Shown here: positions 48,440-59,864 of the stretch, piece by piece | Numbering within the stretch: position 1 is the first letter of the stretch | Layout: each line of letters begins with the position of its first letter | Assembly: GCF_947497275.1 (NCBI RefSeq) | Contig: NZ_CANMFS010000001.1 | Location: 310,001 to 374,000, forward strand | Direction: 5' to 3' | DNA: 64,000 nt | Source of the DNA: an uncultured Sulfitobacter sp. | GTDB taxonomy: Bacteria; Pseudomonadota; Alphaproteobacteria; Rhodobacterales; Rhodobacteraceae | The notes under the pieces: generated by a model | The model's database searches: none | Seen by the model: the letters and a program-made list of their open reading frames with translations, nothing else | What the model was told of the DNA's origin: nothing | Position numbers and translations under genes: made by a program

Positions 48440-50455
48440 ATGAGCGATATTCGCAAGATCATCATCGACGGTAAGGAAGTTGAAGCGGAAGGGGCGATGA
48501 CGCTCATTCAGGCCTGTGAGCAGGCGGGCATCGAAGTGCCGCGGTTTTGCTATCACGAGCGCCTGAGCATCGCGGGCAACTGCCGGATGTGTCTTGTCGA
48601 GGTGGTGGGCGGCCCGCCCAAGCCAGCCGCAAGCTGTGCCATGCAGGTGCGCGATCTGCGGCCCGGACCCGAGGGTCAGGCGCCGGTGGTCAAGACGAAT
48701 TCGCCGATGGTCAAGAAGGCCCGCGAGGGTGTCATGGAATTTCTGCTGATCAATCACCCGCTCGACTGTCCGATCTGCGACCAGGGCGGCGAATGTGATC
48801 TGCAAGATCAGGCGATGGCATACGGCGTTGATTTTTCGCGCTACCGCGAGCCCAAGCGCGCGACAGAGGACCTGTATCTGGGGCCGCTGATCGAAACCCA
48901 CATGACGCGCTGCATCTCGTGCACCCGTTGCGTGCGGTTCACCACCGAAGTGGCGGGAATAACCACGATGGGCCAGACCGGGCGCGGCGAGGATGCGGAA
49001 ATCACCGCCTATCTGGGCGAAACGCTCGACAGCAACTTGCAGGGCAACATAATTGATCTGTGCCCAGTGGGCGCGCTGGTGTCCAAGCCCTATGCGTTTA
49101 CGGCGCGTCCCTGGGAGCTGACCAAGACCGAATCTATCGACGTCATGGATGCGCTTGGGTCAAACATTCGCGTGGACACGAAGGGCCGCGAAGTGATGCG
49201 GTTTCTGCCGCGCAACCACGACGGTGTGAATGAGGAGTGGATTTCCGACAAGACGCGTTTCGTCTGGGACGGTCTGCGCAGGCAGCGGCTCGATACGCCG
49301 TATATCCGCGAGAACGGCAAGCTGCGCAAAGCCGACTGGCCCGAGGCGCTGGCCGCTGCGGCGGCGGCGATGCAGGGCAAGACGGTTGCGGGACTGGTCG
49401 GTGATCTGGTTCCCGTCGAGGCGATCTTTGCGCTGAAACAGCTGATCGAGTCGCAGGGCGGAGTTGTCGAGTGCCGTACCGATGGGGCGAAGCTGCCCGC
49501 CGGCAACCGCTCGGGCTATGTCGGGACGGCGCTTGTCGAGGAACTGGATACGGCGGAAACGATCGTGCTGATCGGCGCCAATCCCGCGATCGAGGCGCCG
49601 GTGTTGAACGCGCGCATCCGCAAGGCGTGGGTCCGCGGCGCGACTGTCGGCGTGATCGGTCCCAAGGTCGATCTGACCTATACTTACGATCATCTGGGCG
49701 ACGGGCCGGACATGCTGACCAAGATGATGCAGCGCGACCTCAGCGACGTCAGCGAGAAACGCTCGGTCGTGGTCGTGGGCATGGGGGCATTGGCGCGCGC
49801 CGATGGTGCGGCGGTTCTGGGGCAGGCGATGGCGCTGGCGAACGCGACGCAATCGAAATTGATGGTGCTGCACACCGCCGCCTCGCGCGTCGGCGCGATG
49901 GACGTCGGTGCCACCTGCGATGGCGGTATCTCCGAGGCGGTGGCGGCGCAGGTGATCTTTAACCTCGGTGCGGACGAAGGCGACATCCCCGCAGGTCCGT
50001 TCGTGATCTATCAGGGCAGCCACGGCGACAGGGGCGCGCACCGCGCGGACATCATCCTGCCCGCTGCCGCCTATACCGAAGAGCCGGGCCTGTTCGTCAA
50101 TACCGAAGGCCGGCCACAGATCGCGCAGCGCGCCAGTTTCGCGCCCGGTCAGGCCAAGGAAAACTGGGCTATCCTGCGCGCCCTGAGCGCCGAGATGGAT
50201 GCGACGTTGCCGTTCGATTCGATTGCGGCGCTGCGTCAGGCGCTGGTCAAGGCGCATCCGCATCTGGGCAAGGTCGATCAGGTTGCCGAGAACGAATGGC
50301 AGGCGGAGGCGGAAGGCGACATCGAGGACCAGCCCTTTTCCTACGCGATCAAGGATTTCTATCTGAGCAACCCGATTGCCCGCGCGTCCAGCCTGATGGC
50401 GGAATTGTCAGCAAACGCAAAGGCGCGCCGGTCGGAGCCGTTGGCCGCCGAGTGA
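48440..50455 (+). CDS. nuoG: NADH-quinone oxidoreductase subunit G
   Basis: A 671-residue iron-sulfur subunit. The N-terminal 2Fe-2S ferredoxin domain has [15 protein letters not shown] near residue 36, a His-ligated cluster follows in [15 protein letters not shown] near 112, then a 4Fe-4S motif [10 protein letters not shown] near 155 and a molybdopterin-oxidoreductase-like domain without molybdenum. The length matches alphaproteobacterial/mitochondrial forms rather than the 900-residue E. coli form. Its stop overlaps the next start (GTGA). Confidence 0.97.
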   Translation: MSDIRKIIIDGKEVEAEGAMTLIQACEQAGIEVPRFCYHERLSIAGNCRMCLVEVVGGPPKPAASCAMQVRDLRPGPEGQAPVVKTNSPMVKKAREGVMEFLLINHPLDCPICDQGGECDLQDQAMAYGVDFSRYREPKRATEDLYLGPLIETHMTRCISCTRCVRFTTEVAGITTMGQTGRGEDAEITAYLGETLDSNLQGNIIDLCPVGALVSKPYAFTARPWELTKTESIDVMDALGSNIRVDTKGREVMRFLPRNHDGVNEEWISDKTRFVWDGLRRQRLDTPYIRENGKLRKADWPEALAAAAAAMQGKTVAGLVGDLVPVEAIFALKQLIESQGGVVECRTDGAKLPAGNRSGYVGTALVEELDTAETIVLIGANPAIEAPVLNARIRKAWVRGATVGVIGPKVDLTYTYDHLGDGPDMLTKMMQRDLSDVSEKRSVVVVGMGALARADGAAVLGQAMALANATQSKLMVLHTAASRVGAMDVGATCDGGISEAVAAQVIFNLGADEGDIPAGPFVIYQGSHGDRGAHRADIILPAAAYTEEPGLFVNTEGRPQIAQRASFAPGQAKENWAILRALSAEMDATLPFDSIAALRQALVKAHPHLGKVDQVAENEWQAEAEGDIEDQPFSYAIKDFYLSNPIARASSLMAELSANAKARRSEPLAAE

Positions 50456-50835
50456 GACGCATGAGCGTGATCGCGCTGTGTGCGCTTGCCGGCTGTACCC
50501 CGCCCCCCCCGACAGCAGAGGACTTCATCCCCGAGTACAAGGGGGTGGAGACGGTGCTGCTTGACGGTGATCTGGTTCAGTTCAACGTGGCGATGACCAA
50601 GGCGCTGGCGTCGGCGAACGTCGCTGCCTATGCAGAATGTGCCGCAGCGCAGTACACTCTGATCCGGGGCTACGGTTTTGCGCGTCATGTCAGGACAAAT
50701 GTGGCGATTGAGGGTGGCATTTGGCGGGCCGATGCTGTTTACACGATCTCGCCGAGCCTGCCAAAAGGCTTGAAGACTATTGATGCCGAAGTGGTGACGC
50801 AAAACTGCTTGGAGAAAGGCATCCCGACGGTGTGA
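50452..50835 (+). CDS. Second small lipoprotein in the nuo operon
   Basis: A 127-residue lipoprotein starting at GTG 50452, coupled to nuoG by GTGA; ATG 50461 is possible. Signal with two Arg, then IALCALAGC lipobox. The mature part has [31 protein letters not shown] and [11 protein letters not shown]. It ends six bases before nuoH. No known family, but the spacing of DG, VxF, Tyr and Cys resembles the lipoprotein at 47572. Confidence 0.72.
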   Translation: MRRMSVIALCALAGCTPPPPTAEDFIPEYKGVETVLLDGDLVQFNVAMTKALASANVAAYAECAAAQYTLIRGYGFARHVRTNVAIEGGIWRADAVYTISPSLPKGLKTIDAEVVTQNCLEKGIPTV

Positions 50836-50841
50836 GGACCT

Positions 50842-51882
50842 ATGGCTGACTTCTTTTTCAACACCACCCTTGGGGCGATCCTGCTGATCGTGGGCCAGAT
50901 TTTCCTCGTGGTGATTCCGTTGCTGGTGGCGCTGGCGTTCCTGATGTACGCCGACCGCAAGATCTGGGCCTCGGTCCAGCTGCGGCGCGGCCCGAACGTG
51001 GTGGGCGTGTACGGTTTGCTGCAATCCTTTGCGGATTTCGGCAAATACATCGTGAAGGAGATCGTCGTTCCGGCCGGTGCCGACCGTCCGGTGTTCTTTC
51101 TCGCCCCGATGATCAGCCTTGTGATGGCGCTGGTCGCGTGGGCGGTCATTCCGTTCAACGACGGTTGGGTGCTGTCGGATATCAACGTTGCGATCCTGTT
51201 TGTTTTCGCGGTCTCCTCGTTGGAGGTCTACGGGGTCATCATGGGGGGCTGGGCGTCGAACTCGAAATACCCGTTTCTCGGCTCGCTGCGGTCCGCCGCG
51301 CAGATGATTTCCTATGAGGTTTCCATCGGTTTGATCATCATCGGCGTGATCATCTCCACCGGGTCGATGAACTTCAGCGGCATCGTGGCCGCACAGCACG
51401 GCGACTTTGGTTTGCTGAACTGGTACTGGTTGCCGCATTTCCCGATGTTGATCTTGTTCTTCATCTCGGCGCTGGCCGAGACGAACCGTCCGCCGTTCGA
51501 CCTGCCGGAGGCAGAATCGGAGCTTGTGGCGGGCTATCAGGTTGAATACTCGTCGACGCCGTTCCTGCTGTTCATGATCGGCGAGTTGGTGGCCGTGGTG
51601 CTGATGTGCGCGCTGATTTCGCTGATGTTCTTCGGCGGCTGGCTGTCCCCGATCCCCGGTTTGCCCCACGGCATCTTCTGGATGATCGCCAAGATGGGCC
51701 TGGTGTTCTTCTTCTTCTCGCTGATCAAGGCGATCACGCCACGCTACCGCTATGACCAGCTGATGCGTCTGGGCTGGAAAGTCTTCCTGCCGTTCTCGCT
51801 GTTCTGGGTCGTTTTCGTTGCGTTCGCGGCAAAATTTGAATGGTTCTGGGGTATCTATGCCCGCTGGACTTTAGGGGGCTGA
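50842..51882 (+). CDS. nuoH: NADH-quinone oxidoreductase subunit H
   Basis: A 346-residue membrane subunit with eight helices that links the peripheral arm to the proton-pumping arm. [23 protein letters not shown] is cut here to its core [14 protein letters not shown] near residue 37, and the quinone-side loop [20 protein letters not shown] lies near 214. GAGGACCT precedes ATG 50842. Confidence 0.97.
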   Translation: MADFFFNTTLGAILLIVGQIFLVVIPLLVALAFLMYADRKIWASVQLRRGPNVVGVYGLLQSFADFGKYIVKEIVVPAGADRPVFFLAPMISLVMALVAWAVIPFNDGWVLSDINVAILFVFAVSSLEVYGVIMGGWASNSKYPFLGSLRSAAQMISYEVSIGLIIIGVIISTGSMNFSGIVAAQHGDFGLLNWYWLPHFPMLILFFISALAETNRPPFDLPEAESELVAGYQVEYSSTPFLLFMIGELVAVVLMCALISLMFFGGWLSPIPGLPHGIFWMIAKMGLVFFFFSLIKAITPRYRYDQLMRLGWKVFLPFSLFWVVFVAFAAKFEWFWGIYARWTLGG

Positions 51883-51883
51883 T

Positions 51884-52372
51884 ATGACCGACTATACACG
51901 TCACGCCAAATACTTCCTGTTGCAGGATTTCTACCAGGGCATGAAGCTGGGCATCAAATACATGTTCAAGCCGAAGGCCACGCTGAATTATCCGCACGAA
52001 AAGGGGCCGTTGTCTCCGCGGTTTCGCGGCGAGCATGCGCTGCGCCGCTATGCCAATGGCGAGGAACGCTGTATCGCATGCAAACTGTGCGAGGCCGTAT
52101 GTCCGGCGCAGGCGATCACCATCGATGCAGAGCCGCGCGACGACGGCAGCCGCCGCACGACGCGCTATGACATCGACATGACGAAGTGCATCTATTGCGG
52201 GTTCTGTCAGGAAGCCTGTCCGGTGGATGCGATCGTCGAAGGCCCCAACTTCGAGTTCTCCACCGAGACGCGTGAAGAGCTGTACTATGACAAGGCCAAA
52301 CTTCTGGCGAACGGGGACCGGTGGGAAGCCGAGATCGCGCGCAACCTCGAAATGGATGCCCCTTACAGATGA
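51884..52372 (+). CDS. nuoI: NADH-quinone oxidoreductase subunit I
   Basis: A 162-residue subunit holding two 4Fe-4S clusters (N6a and N6b). The motifs are [12 protein letters not shown] near residue 64 and [12 protein letters not shown] near 103. It starts one base after the nuoH stop and ends with ATGA shared with the next gene. Confidence 0.97.
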   Translation: MTDYTRHAKYFLLQDFYQGMKLGIKYMFKPKATLNYPHEKGPLSPRFRGEHALRRYANGEERCIACKLCEAVCPAQAITIDAEPRDDGSRRTTRYDIDMTKCIYCGFCQEACPVDAIVEGPNFEFSTETREELYYDKAKLLANGDRWEAEIARNLEMDAPYR

Positions 52373-52791
52373 CCGACAAGAACCCCTGGGAAGACATGAT
52401 GCGGCAGGCGCAGGAAATGGCAAAGGCCTTTCCGGCAATGAATGCGTTTTCGCCCAGAGGCTTCGAAGCGATGATGGGCCTGATGCCGAAAGAGCTGATG
52501 GAGACGTTTTTCGGCAACAAATACAACCCCGACGGGCTGGATGCCAGGACAAGGTTGCTGCTGACCCTGGCAGGGTTGACCATGCAGGGCGCGCAAAACG
52601 ACATAGCGGTGCGTCAGACGGTCCGTCACGCGATCGAGGCGGGCGCGCACAAGCAGCAGATCATCGAGACGATCGGCCAGATGGCGTTGTTCGCGGGCAT
52701 TCCGGCGATGCAGCGCGCGATGGATCTGGCGCAACCGGTGCTTGACGAAATGGCCGACGAGACAACCAAGGACAAGGAAGGTGACGCATGA
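52369..52791 (+). CDS. Carboxymuconolactone decarboxylase-like protein in the nuo operon
   Basis: A 140-residue helical protein of the carboxymuconolactone decarboxylase/AhpD superfamily. The core [20 protein letters not shown], then [26 protein letters not shown] split over two helices, is typical. It contains no Cys at all, so the CxxC-based peroxidase chemistry of AhpD is excluded. It overlaps nuoI and nuoJ by ATGA on both sides, which places it firmly in the operon. Function unknown. Confidence 0.83.
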   Translation: MTDKNPWEDMMRQAQEMAKAFPAMNAFSPRGFEAMMGLMPKELMETFFGNKYNPDGLDARTRLLLTLAGLTMQGAQNDIAVRQTVRHAIEAGAHKQQIIETIGQMALFAGIPAMQRAMDLAQPVLDEMADETTKDKEGDA

Positions 52792-53390
52792 GCGTTTTTG
52801 CATTCTATCTTTTTGCGATCAGTGTGATCGCAGGCGGGTTGTTCACGGTCATCAGCCGCAATCCGGTGCATTCGGTTCTGTGGCTGATCCTGTCGTTCCT
52901 GTCCGCTGCGGGTCTGTTTGTGCTGCTTGGCGCGGAATTTGTCGCGATGTTGCTGGTCATCGTCTACGTCGGGGCGGTGGCCGTTCTGTTCCTGTTCGTG
53001 GTGATGATGCTCGATGTGGATTTCGCCGAGCTGAAGGCGGAGATGGCGAAATACATGCCGCTGGCGTTGCTGATTGGTCTGGTCATCCTGATGCAATTCG
53101 TCATGGCGTTCGGGGTGTGGGAATTCAACGTGGGCGCCGAAGGGTTGCGGACGCAGGTGACGGATGTCGCGGTGACGAACACGGCGGCACTGGGGCTTAT
53201 CCTCTACGATGACTACTTCTTGCTGTTCCAGCTGGCGGGGCTGATCCTGCTTGTGGCGATGATCGGTGCGATTGTGCTGACCTTGCGGCATCGGGGCGAT
53301 GTGAAGCGTCAGAACGTGGTCGCACAGATGATGCGCGACCCCGCGAAGGCGATGGAGTTGAAAGATGTAAAACCCGGGCAGGGGCTTTGA
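52788..53390 (+). CDS. nuoJ: NADH-quinone oxidoreductase subunit J
   Basis: A 200-residue membrane subunit with five helices. [20 protein letters not shown] and [20 protein letters not shown] are the characteristic segments, the second forming the pi-bulge helix region. It overlaps the preceding gene by ATGA. Confidence 0.96.
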   Translation: MSVFAFYLFAISVIAGGLFTVISRNPVHSVLWLILSFLSAAGLFVLLGAEFVAMLLVIVYVGAVAVLFLFVVMMLDVDFAELKAEMAKYMPLALLIGLVILMQFVMAFGVWEFNVGAEGLRTQVTDVAVTNTAALGLILYDDYFLLFQLAGLILLVAMIGAIVLTLRHRGDVKRQNVVAQMMRDPAKAMELKDVKPGQGL

Positions 53391-53395
53391 AACCC

Positions 53396-53476
53396 GGTGC
53401 CCCGGCCGCAACGGGGATCGGAATTTTTGAAAAATTCCGGAGCGTTTTCTTTAAAAGAAAACGAGCCCGGAGCACC
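53396..53476 (+). repeat. Nested hairpin element between nuoJ and nuoK
   Basis: An outer stem of GGTGCCCCGG (53396-53405) with CCGGAGCACC (53467-53476), one mismatch, encloses two perfect stems: GGAATTTTT/AAAAATTCC (53420-53438) and CGTTTTCTTT/AAAGAAAACG (53443-53463), each with a one-base centre. The A/T-rich cores contrast with the GC-rich surroundings. There is no T-run, and the operon continues, so this is not a normal terminator. It may be a mobile palindromic repeat or an RNA processing site. Confidence 0.7.
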
Positions 53477-53496
53477 GACACAGAAGGAAAACACGG

Positions 53497-53568
53497 ATGT
53501 CTCGCACTACTTTGGTCGCTTTGATCGTGATCCTCATCATTGTACTTGGCGGCTACAGCTTCCTGTGA
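53497..53568 (+). CDS. 23-residue single-helix membrane peptide between nuoJ and nuoK
   Basis: A 23-residue frame at ATG 53497 with AAGGA eight bases upstream. After MSRTT the product is one hydrophobic helix (LVALIVILIIVLGGYSFL), long enough to span the membrane. It sits just behind the nested hairpin. A shape of this kind is typical of bacterial microproteins. Real translation is inferred from the ribosome site and composition; no family is known to me. Confidence 0.55.
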   Translation: MSRTTLVALIVILIIVLGGYSFL

Positions 53569-53669
53569 AATACGCAGCGCTGTAGAGCCTGCGGTGCCGC
53601 GCGATGCACGCTCCAGAGGGGCGAAATGACCGACTACCACCTCGTTGGGGTGAGAAACTGAGGGACGAC

Positions 53670-53975
53670 ATGATCGGACTGGAACACTATCTGACAGTTG
53701 CGGCGACGCTATTTGTTATCGGCATCTTTGGCCTTTTTCTCAACCGCAAGAACGTGATCATCCTGCTGATGAGCATCGAGCTGATGCTGTTGGCGGTGAA
53801 CATCAACTTCGTTGCGTTTTCCAGCTACCTCGGGGACATGGTCGGACAGGTCTACACCCTTTTCGTCCTGACCGTCGCTGCGGCGGAGGCGGCGATCGGT
53901 TTGGCGATCCTCGTGTGTTTCTTCCGCAATCGGGGAACGATCGCGGTTGAAGACGTCAACGTGATGAAGGGTTGA
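53670..53975 (+). CDS. nuoK: NADH-quinone oxidoreductase subunit K
   Basis: A 101-residue membrane subunit with three helices, the usual length. [20 protein letters not shown] and [20 protein letters not shown] carry the buried Glu residues of the proton path. ATG 53670 follows GAGGGAC; an in-frame ATG 22 codons upstream is rejected because it would add a hydrophilic lead. Confidence 0.96.
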   Translation: MIGLEHYLTVAATLFVIGIFGLFLNRKNVIILLMSIELMLLAVNINFVAFSSYLGDMVGQVYTLFVLTVAAAEAAIGLAILVCFFRNRGTIAVEDVNVMKG

Positions 53976-53979
53976 GAAC

Positions 53980-56076
53980 ATGGAACTAACGCTTCTCTTC
54001 GCCCCGCTTGTCGGCTCGCTTCTGTGCGGTTTCGGCTGGAAGGTTTTTGGCGAGACTGCGGCCTGCTGGATTGCCACCAGCCTGCTGTTTCTCTCGGCGT
54101 TGCTCAGCTGGGTCGTCTTCATCGGTTTCGACGGCACGTCCGAAACCATCCAGATCCTGCGCTTTATCGAAAGCGGCAGCCTGAGCACGGATTGGGCGAT
54201 CCGCATGGACCGGCTGACCGCGATCATGCTGATCGTGATCACGACCGTCTCCAGCCTCGTGCACCTCTATTCCTTCGGCTACATGGCGCATGACGAGAAC
54301 TTCGGCGAGGGTGTGAGCTACAAGCCGCGATTTTTTGCGTATCTGTCGTTTTTTACCTTCGCGATGCTGATGCTTGTCACCTCCAACAACCTTGTCCAGA
54401 TGTTCTTTGGCTGGGAAGGGGTGGGCGTTGCCTCGTATCTGCTGATCGGGTTCTACTACAAGAAACCATCGGCGAACGCGGCGGCAATCAAGGCCTTCGT
54501 AGTGAACCGGGTCGGCGATTTCGGTTTTGCGCTTGGCATCTTTGCGCTGTTCTTCCTGACGGACAGCATCAATCTGGACGACATCTTTGCCGCTGCACCT
54601 GATTTGGCGGACACCACGCTGACGTTTCTTTGGGCCGATTGGAATGCCGCGAACCTGATCGCCTTCCTGCTTTTCATTGGTGCGATGGGCAAGTCCGCGC
54701 AGTTGTTTCTGCACACCTGGTTGCCGGATGCGATGGAGGGGCCGACGCCCGTGTCCGCGCTGATCCACGCCGCGACAATGGTGACGGCAGGTGTCTTTCT
54801 GGTCTGCCGGATGTCGCCGATCATGGAATTTGCGCCGGAAGCGATGGCGTTCGTCACTTTCTTGGGTGCGACGACGGCGTTCTTTGCCGCAACGGTGGGT
54901 CTGGTCCAGACGGACATCAAGCGTGTCATCGCCTATTCGACCTGCTCGCAGCTGGGCTATATGTTTGTCGCTGCCGGTGTCGGCATGTATTCCGCAGCGA
55001 TGTTCCATCTGCTGACGCACGCGTTCTTCAAGGCGATGCTTTTCCTTGGCGCCGGGTCGGTGATTCATGCGATGCACCACGAGCAGGATATGATGAACTA
55101 CGGCGGTCTGCGCAAAAAGATCCCCTATACGTTCGCGGCGATGATGATCGGCACACTGGCGATTACCGGTGTCGGCATTCCACTGACGCATATTGGCTTC
55201 GCAGGCTTCTTGTCGAAGGATGCGATCATCGAAAGCGCGTTCGGCGCGGGCGCGATGTACGGGTTCTGGCTGCTGGTGATCGCGGCGGCAATGACCAGCT
55301 TCTACAGCTGGCGGCTGATCTTCCTCACCTTCTTCGGCGAGGCGCGCGGCAACAAGCATACTCATGAGCACGCGCATGAAAGCCCGATGACGATGCTTGT
55401 GCCTTTGGGCGTTCTGGCGATCGGTGCCATCTTCTCGGGCATGGTGTTTTACAAGAGCTTCTTTGGCGCGACTGAATATGTCGCGGACTTCTACGGTATC
55501 CCGCTCGCCGAAATGGCAGAGGGTGGCGATACCGCTGTCGAGGGTGCCGAAGAGGCGCACGACAACGCGGACGCGGGCGCCCATGACGGCGAACACCATG
55601 GTCCGGGCTTTGGCGGGGCGCCGGGCGAGGGGGCGCTTTATTTCGGAGCTGACAACACCACGCTCGACGATGCGCACGGTGTACCGGTCTGGGTCAAGGT
55701 CAGCCCGTTCCTGGCGATGCTGGGTGGGTTTGTGATGGCGCTGTGGTTCTATATCTGGAACCCGACGCTGCCCGGACGTCTGGCGGCATCGCAGCGGCCC
55801 CTTTATCTGTTCCTCTGGAACAAGTGGTACTTTGACGAGATATACAATTTCATCTTCGTCCGTCCCGCGATGGCCATCGGTCGGTTCCTGTGGAAGCGCG
55901 GCGACGGCAGCGTGATCGACGGCGGCCTGAACGGTCTGGCGATGGGCATCGTGCCCTGGCTCACGCGGCTCGCGGGGCGCGCACAGTCCGGGTACATCTT
56001 TACCTATGCCTTCGCGATGGTGATCGGGATCGCGATCCTCGTGACCTGGATGACGATGACCGGAGGAGCGAACTGA
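53980..56076 (+). CDS. nuoL: NADH-quinone oxidoreductase subunit L
   Basis: A 698-residue antiporter-like subunit with the long lateral helix at the far end of the membrane arm. [19 protein letters not shown] near residue 144 and [20 protein letters not shown] near 245 are diagnostic. Two His-rich loops, [10 protein letters not shown] near 459 and a Gly/His/Asp stretch near 525-550, could bind metal or are simply exposed loops. It overlaps nuoM by TGATG. Confidence 0.97.
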   Translation: MELTLLFAPLVGSLLCGFGWKVFGETAACWIATSLLFLSALLSWVVFIGFDGTSETIQILRFIESGSLSTDWAIRMDRLTAIMLIVITTVSSLVHLYSFGYMAHDENFGEGVSYKPRFFAYLSFFTFAMLMLVTSNNLVQMFFGWEGVGVASYLLIGFYYKKPSANAAAIKAFVVNRVGDFGFALGIFALFFLTDSINLDDIFAAAPDLADTTLTFLWADWNAANLIAFLLFIGAMGKSAQLFLHTWLPDAMEGPTPVSALIHAATMVTAGVFLVCRMSPIMEFAPEAMAFVTFLGATTAFFAATVGLVQTDIKRVIAYSTCSQLGYMFVAAGVGMYSAAMFHLLTHAFFKAMLFLGAGSVIHAMHHEQDMMNYGGLRKKIPYTFAAMMIGTLAITGVGIPLTHIGFAGFLSKDAIIESAFGAGAMYGFWLLVIAAAMTSFYSWRLIFLTFFGEARGNKHTHEHAHESPMTMLVPLGVLAIGAIFSGMVFYKSFFGATEYVADFYGIPLAEMAEGGDTAVEGAEEAHDNADAGAHDGEHHGPGFGGAPGEGALYFGADNTTLDDAHGVPVWVKVSPFLAMLGGFVMALWFYIWNPTLPGRLAASQRPLYLFLWNKWYFDEIYNFIFVRPAMAIGRFLWKRGDGSVIDGGLNGLAMGIVPWLTRLAGRAQSGYIFTYAFAMVIGIAILVTWMTMTGGAN

Positions 56077-57638
56077 TGGAAAATAACCTGCTCTCCATTG
56101 TGACCTTCATGCCGGCATTCGCTGCGCTGATCCTCGCGGTTTTCCTGCGCGGAGAGGATGAAGCGGCGCAGCGCAACGCCAAATGGCTGGCGCTGATCAC
56201 TACGACGGTGACGTTTATCGTGTCGATCTTCGTCTTTATCGAATTCGATCCCGCCAACACGGATTTCCAGATGGTCGACGAGGCCGCCTGGCTGCTTGGT
56301 CTGACGTACCGGATGGGTGTCGACGGAATCTCGATCCTGTTCGTAATGCTGACCACCTTCATGATGCCCTTGGTCATTGCCGCAAGCTGGGATGTGAAAA
56401 CACGGGTCAAGGAGTACATGATCGCGTTCCTGGTGCTCGAGACGCTGATGCTGGGCGTGTTCATGGCACTGGATCTGGTGCTGTTCTATGTCTTCTTCGA
56501 AGCCTCGCTGATCCCGATGTTCCTGATCATCGGCATCTGGGGCGGAGCGAACCGCATCTACGCGAGCTTCAAGTTTTTCCTCTACACTTTCTTCGGCTCG
56601 GTTCTGATGCTGGTGGCAATGGTCGCGATGTTCTCGGATGCGGGCACTACCTGTATCGGTGGGTGCGACGTCAGCCTGCTGACGCATAACTTCGGGTCGG
56701 AGACGATCGACGTGTTCGGCTTCCAGATTATCGGCGGTGTTCAGACGCTGATGTTCATCGCCTTTTTCGCCAGCTTTGCGGTCAAGATGCCGATGTGGCC
56801 GGTTCACACCTGGCTGCCGGATGCGCACGTGCAGGCGCCGACGGCGGGGTCCGTCGTGCTTGCCGCGATCCTTTTGAAGATGGGCGGTTACGGCTTCTTG
56901 CGCTTCTCGCTGCCGATGTTCCCGATGGGGGCGGAAGTGGTCGGGCCGCTGATCCTGTGGCTGTCGGCGATCGCCATCGTCTACACCTCGCTGGTGGCGC
57001 TGGTGCAGGAAGACATGAAAAAGCTGATCGCCTATTCGTCGGTCGCGCACATGGGGTTCGTGACGATGGGGATCTTCTCGACCAATCAGCAGGGGCTGGA
57101 CGGCGCGATTTTCCAGATGATCAGCCACGGTTTCATCTCGGGCGCGCTGTTTCTCAGCGTAGGCGTGATCTACGACCGGATGCACACCCGCGACATCGAC
57201 GCCTATGGCGGGTTGGTCAACCGGATGCCCGTCTATGCGATGCTGTTCATGTTCTTCACCATGGCGAACGTCGGTCTGCCGGGGACTTCCGGTTTCATCG
57301 GTGAATTCCTGACGCTGATGGCGGTTTTTCAGGTCAACACCTGGGTGGCTGCGGTGGCGACGACCGGTGTGATCTTTTCGGCGGCCTATGCGCTGTGGCT
57401 GTACCGCCGGGTTGTGATGGGCGATCTGATCAAGGAGAGCCTGAAGATGATCAGCGATATGACCGCGCGCGAGAAATGGATTTTCGCGCCGCTGGTGGCG
57501 ATGACGCTGTTGCTTGGCATCTATCCGGCTGCGGTGCTCGACATCATCGGCCCGTCCGTTACGGCGCTGGTGGATCAATATGACACGGCTGTCGCGGCAA
57601 CGGATGCCGCCATGCAAACCGCCGAAGCCCAGAATTGA
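56076..57638 (+). CDS. nuoM: NADH-quinone oxidoreductase subunit M
   Basis: A 520-residue antiporter-like membrane subunit. [20 protein letters not shown] near residue 138 and [20 protein letters not shown] near 243 are diagnostic. ATG 56076 lies in the nuoL stop, with CGGAGGAG upstream. Confidence 0.97.
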   Translation: MENNLLSIVTFMPAFAALILAVFLRGEDEAAQRNAKWLALITTTVTFIVSIFVFIEFDPANTDFQMVDEAAWLLGLTYRMGVDGISILFVMLTTFMMPLVIAASWDVKTRVKEYMIAFLVLETLMLGVFMALDLVLFYVFFEASLIPMFLIIGIWGGANRIYASFKFFLYTFFGSVLMLVAMVAMFSDAGTTCIGGCDVSLLTHNFGSETIDVFGFQIIGGVQTLMFIAFFASFAVKMPMWPVHTWLPDAHVQAPTAGSVVLAAILLKMGGYGFLRFSLPMFPMGAEVVGPLILWLSAIAIVYTSLVALVQEDMKKLIAYSSVAHMGFVTMGIFSTNQQGLDGAIFQMISHGFISGALFLSVGVIYDRMHTRDIDAYGGLVNRMPVYAMLFMFFTMANVGLPGTSGFIGEFLTLMAVFQVNTWVAAVATTGVIFSAAYALWLYRRVVMGDLIKESLKMISDMTAREKWIFAPLVAMTLLLGIYPAAVLDIIGPSVTALVDQYDTAVAATDAAMQTAEAQN

Positions 57639-57651
57639 GGGAAGATAAAAG

Positions 57652-59091
57652 ATGAACCACGATATCTCTCAAATCCTGCCCGAGATCATCCTCGCCGGGT
57701 TCGCTCTGGCCGGGCTTTTGTTCGGGGCCTATTTCGGTAAGGACGCGGTCGCGCGCCCGCTGTTGTGGCTGACAGCCGCGCTGATGGTTGTGCTGGCCGG
57801 TGTTGTCGGGACGAGCACGGACATGACGGTCGAGGCGTTCAACGGCATGTTCGTAAATGACGGTTTCGCGCGCTTTGCCAAGGTAGCTTTGCTGTTGTCC
57901 GCAGCGGCGGTTCTGATCATGTCCGAAAACTACATGCTGACGCGCGGGCTGTTGCGGTTTGAGTATCCGGTACTGGTCGCGCTGAGTGCTGTCGGCATGA
58001 TGATGATGGTCTCGGCGGGCGACCTGATGGCGCTATACATGGGTCTCGAATTGCAATCGCTGGCGCTGTATGTCGTGGCATCGTTGCGCCGGGACAGTGT
58101 CAAATCCACCGAAGCCGGGTTGAAGTATTTCGTCCTCGGGGCGCTCAGCTCCGGTATGCTGCTTTATGGTGCATCGCTGGTGTACGGCTACGCGGGCACG
58201 ACGCTTTTCTCGGGCGTTATCATCACGGCGCAGGCCGGGCAGACGTCCCTCGGGATGCTGTTCGGGATCGTGTTCCTGATTTCCGGTTTGGCGTTCAAGG
58301 TGTCGGCGGTGCCGTTCCACATGTGGACGCCTGACGTCTATGAAGGATCGCCCACGCCCGTCACGGCGTTCTTTGCCACCGCGCCCAAGGTGGCGGCAAT
58401 GGCGCTGTTCGCGCGGGTGCTGCACGATGCTTTCGGCTTTGCGGTCAGCGACTGGAGCCAGATCATCGCGCTGTTGTCAGTGCTGTCGATGTTCCTCGGC
58501 GCGATTGCGGCGATTGGCCAGACCAACATCAAGCGCCTAATGGCATATTCCTCAATTGCCCACATGGGATACGCCCTGATGGGGCTTGCCGCAGGAACCG
58601 CGTTCGGTGTGCAGGCGATGTTGGTCTACATGGCGATTTACGTGACAATGAACGTCGGGGTTTTCGCCTTCATTCTGCTTATGGAGAAAGACGGGCAGCC
58701 GGTGGTCGAGATTTCGGCATTGAACATGTATTCAAAACATCATCCCGGCAGAGCGGCGGCGCTTTTGGTGCTGATGTTCAGCCTGGCGGGCGTACCGCCC
58801 TTCCTCGGCTTTTTCGGCAAACTCTACGTCTGGCGCGCCGCGTTGGATGGCGGAATGATCTGGCTGGTCGTGGCCAGTGCGGTGGCATCGGCGATCGGGG
58901 CGTTCTACTATCTTCGGATCGTTTTCCTCATGTACTTCGGCGCGGACAAATCCGCGGCGCTGGACCGTAACCGCAGCGGCGTGCTGAGCGGATTCCTGGT
59001 TGCCTCAGCGGTGATCATGGTGATCGGGATCGTCAACATGTTCGGTGTCGAGGGAGCCGCGGCGCTGGCGGCTCAGGCGCTTGTCGAATAA
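57652..59091 (+). CDS. nuoN: NADH-quinone oxidoreductase subunit N
   Basis: A 479-residue antiporter-like subunit, the last of the 14 complex I genes. [20 protein letters not shown] near residue 126 and [20 protein letters not shown] near 222 are diagnostic. birA follows after 23 bases with no terminator in between. Confidence 0.97.
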   Translation: MNHDISQILPEIILAGFALAGLLFGAYFGKDAVARPLLWLTAALMVVLAGVVGTSTDMTVEAFNGMFVNDGFARFAKVALLLSAAAVLIMSENYMLTRGLLRFEYPVLVALSAVGMMMMVSAGDLMALYMGLELQSLALYVVASLRRDSVKSTEAGLKYFVLGALSSGMLLYGASLVYGYAGTTLFSGVIITAQAGQTSLGMLFGIVFLISGLAFKVSAVPFHMWTPDVYEGSPTPVTAFFATAPKVAAMALFARVLHDAFGFAVSDWSQIIALLSVLSMFLGAIAAIGQTNIKRLMAYSSIAHMGYALMGLAAGTAFGVQAMLVYMAIYVTMNVGVFAFILLMEKDGQPVVEISALNMYSKHHPGRAAALLVLMFSLAGVPPFLGFFGKLYVWRAALDGGMIWLVVASAVASAIGAFYYLRIVFLMYFGADKSAALDRNRSGVLSGFLVASAVIMVIGIVNMFGVEGAAALAAQALVE

Positions 59092-59114
59092 TGTACACCG
59101 GGCGGGGCTGACAG

Positions 59115-59849
59115 GTGAGTAACTGGCCCGACGGTTATACGCGCCACGTCTTCCGCAGCCTCGATTCAACGCTGTCGGAGGCGGCGCGGATCGCGCCGTC
59201 GCTTACCGGATCTGCCTGGATCCTCGCGCGCGAGCAGACGGCGGCGCGGGGGCGACGGGGGCGCGCATGGTCGACGCCGGACGGGAATTTCGCCAGTACA
59301 CTGATCATGAAGCGCAATGGATCCCTTGGCGACGCGGCCCTGCGCAGCTTCGTGGCCAGCCTTGCGCTGTGGGAGACATTCGTGGCGCTGACCGGGCGTG
59401 CGGACGCTTTTGCGCTCAAATGGCCGAACGACGTGCTTTTGAACGGTGGCAAGGTGGCGGGGATCCTGCTTGAGACGCTCGGGCAGCATCTGGTGATCGG
59501 CATCGGTGTCAACCTCGCACATGCGCCCCGGCCCGATCAGGTGGAGCCGGGCGCGGTGAAGCCTGTGTCGCTGGCGGGAGAGACCGGCGCAAGGATCAGC
59601 CCCGAAGATTTTCTCGATGAATTGGCGGTCCAGTATGACCGCGTCGAGATGCAGTTTCGTACCTATGGTTTTGCGCCGGTGCGCACCGCGTGGCTGGCCC
59701 GTGCCGCTCGGATCGGCGAGACGGTGACCGCGCGTACCACGCGCGATGAGACCACCGGCGTGTTCGAGGACGTCGACAGGTCCGGAAATCTCGTTCTTGC
59801 AACGCCGAATGGCCGCGTTTCGATTGCAGCGGCGGATGTTTACTTCTGA
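59115..59849 (+). CDS. birA: Biotin--[acetyl-CoA-carboxylase] ligase
   Basis: A 244-residue biotin protein ligase that attaches biotin to carrier domains such as that of MccA. The biotinyl-AMP loop is GRRGRAWSTPDGNF near residue 47, and KWPNDVLLNGGKVAGILLE near 102 carries the catalytic Lys. There is no N-terminal DNA-binding domain, so it does not act as a repressor. Start GTG 59115. Confidence 0.95.
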   Translation: MSNWPDGYTRHVFRSLDSTLSEAARIAPSLTGSAWILAREQTAARGRRGRAWSTPDGNFASTLIMKRNGSLGDAALRSFVASLALWETFVALTGRADAFALKWPNDVLLNGGKVAGILLETLGQHLVIGIGVNLAHAPRPDQVEPGAVKPVSLAGETGARISPEDFLDELAVQYDRVEMQFRTYGFAPVRTAWLARAARIGETVTARTTRDETTGVFEDVDRSGNLVLATPNGRVSIAAADVYF

Positions 59850-59864
59850 GAAGGGGAGGCGCGC

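Noticed and set aside
53420..53463. Terminator between nuoJ and nuoK
   Set aside because: Stems are strong but there is no T-run and essential nuo genes lie downstream, so full termination is implausible.
53626..53661. 11-residue frame just before nuoK
   Set aside because: Too short and without helix or leader character; the purine-rich sequence before it fits chance.
53986..55677. 563-codon minus-strand frame under nuoL
   Set aside because: Shadow of nuoL with Arg/His/Gln-rich composition and no ribosome site.
56004..57617. 537-codon minus-strand frame under nuoM
   Set aside because: Same reason; nuoM is certain and the opposite product is low-complexity His/Arg/Asp.
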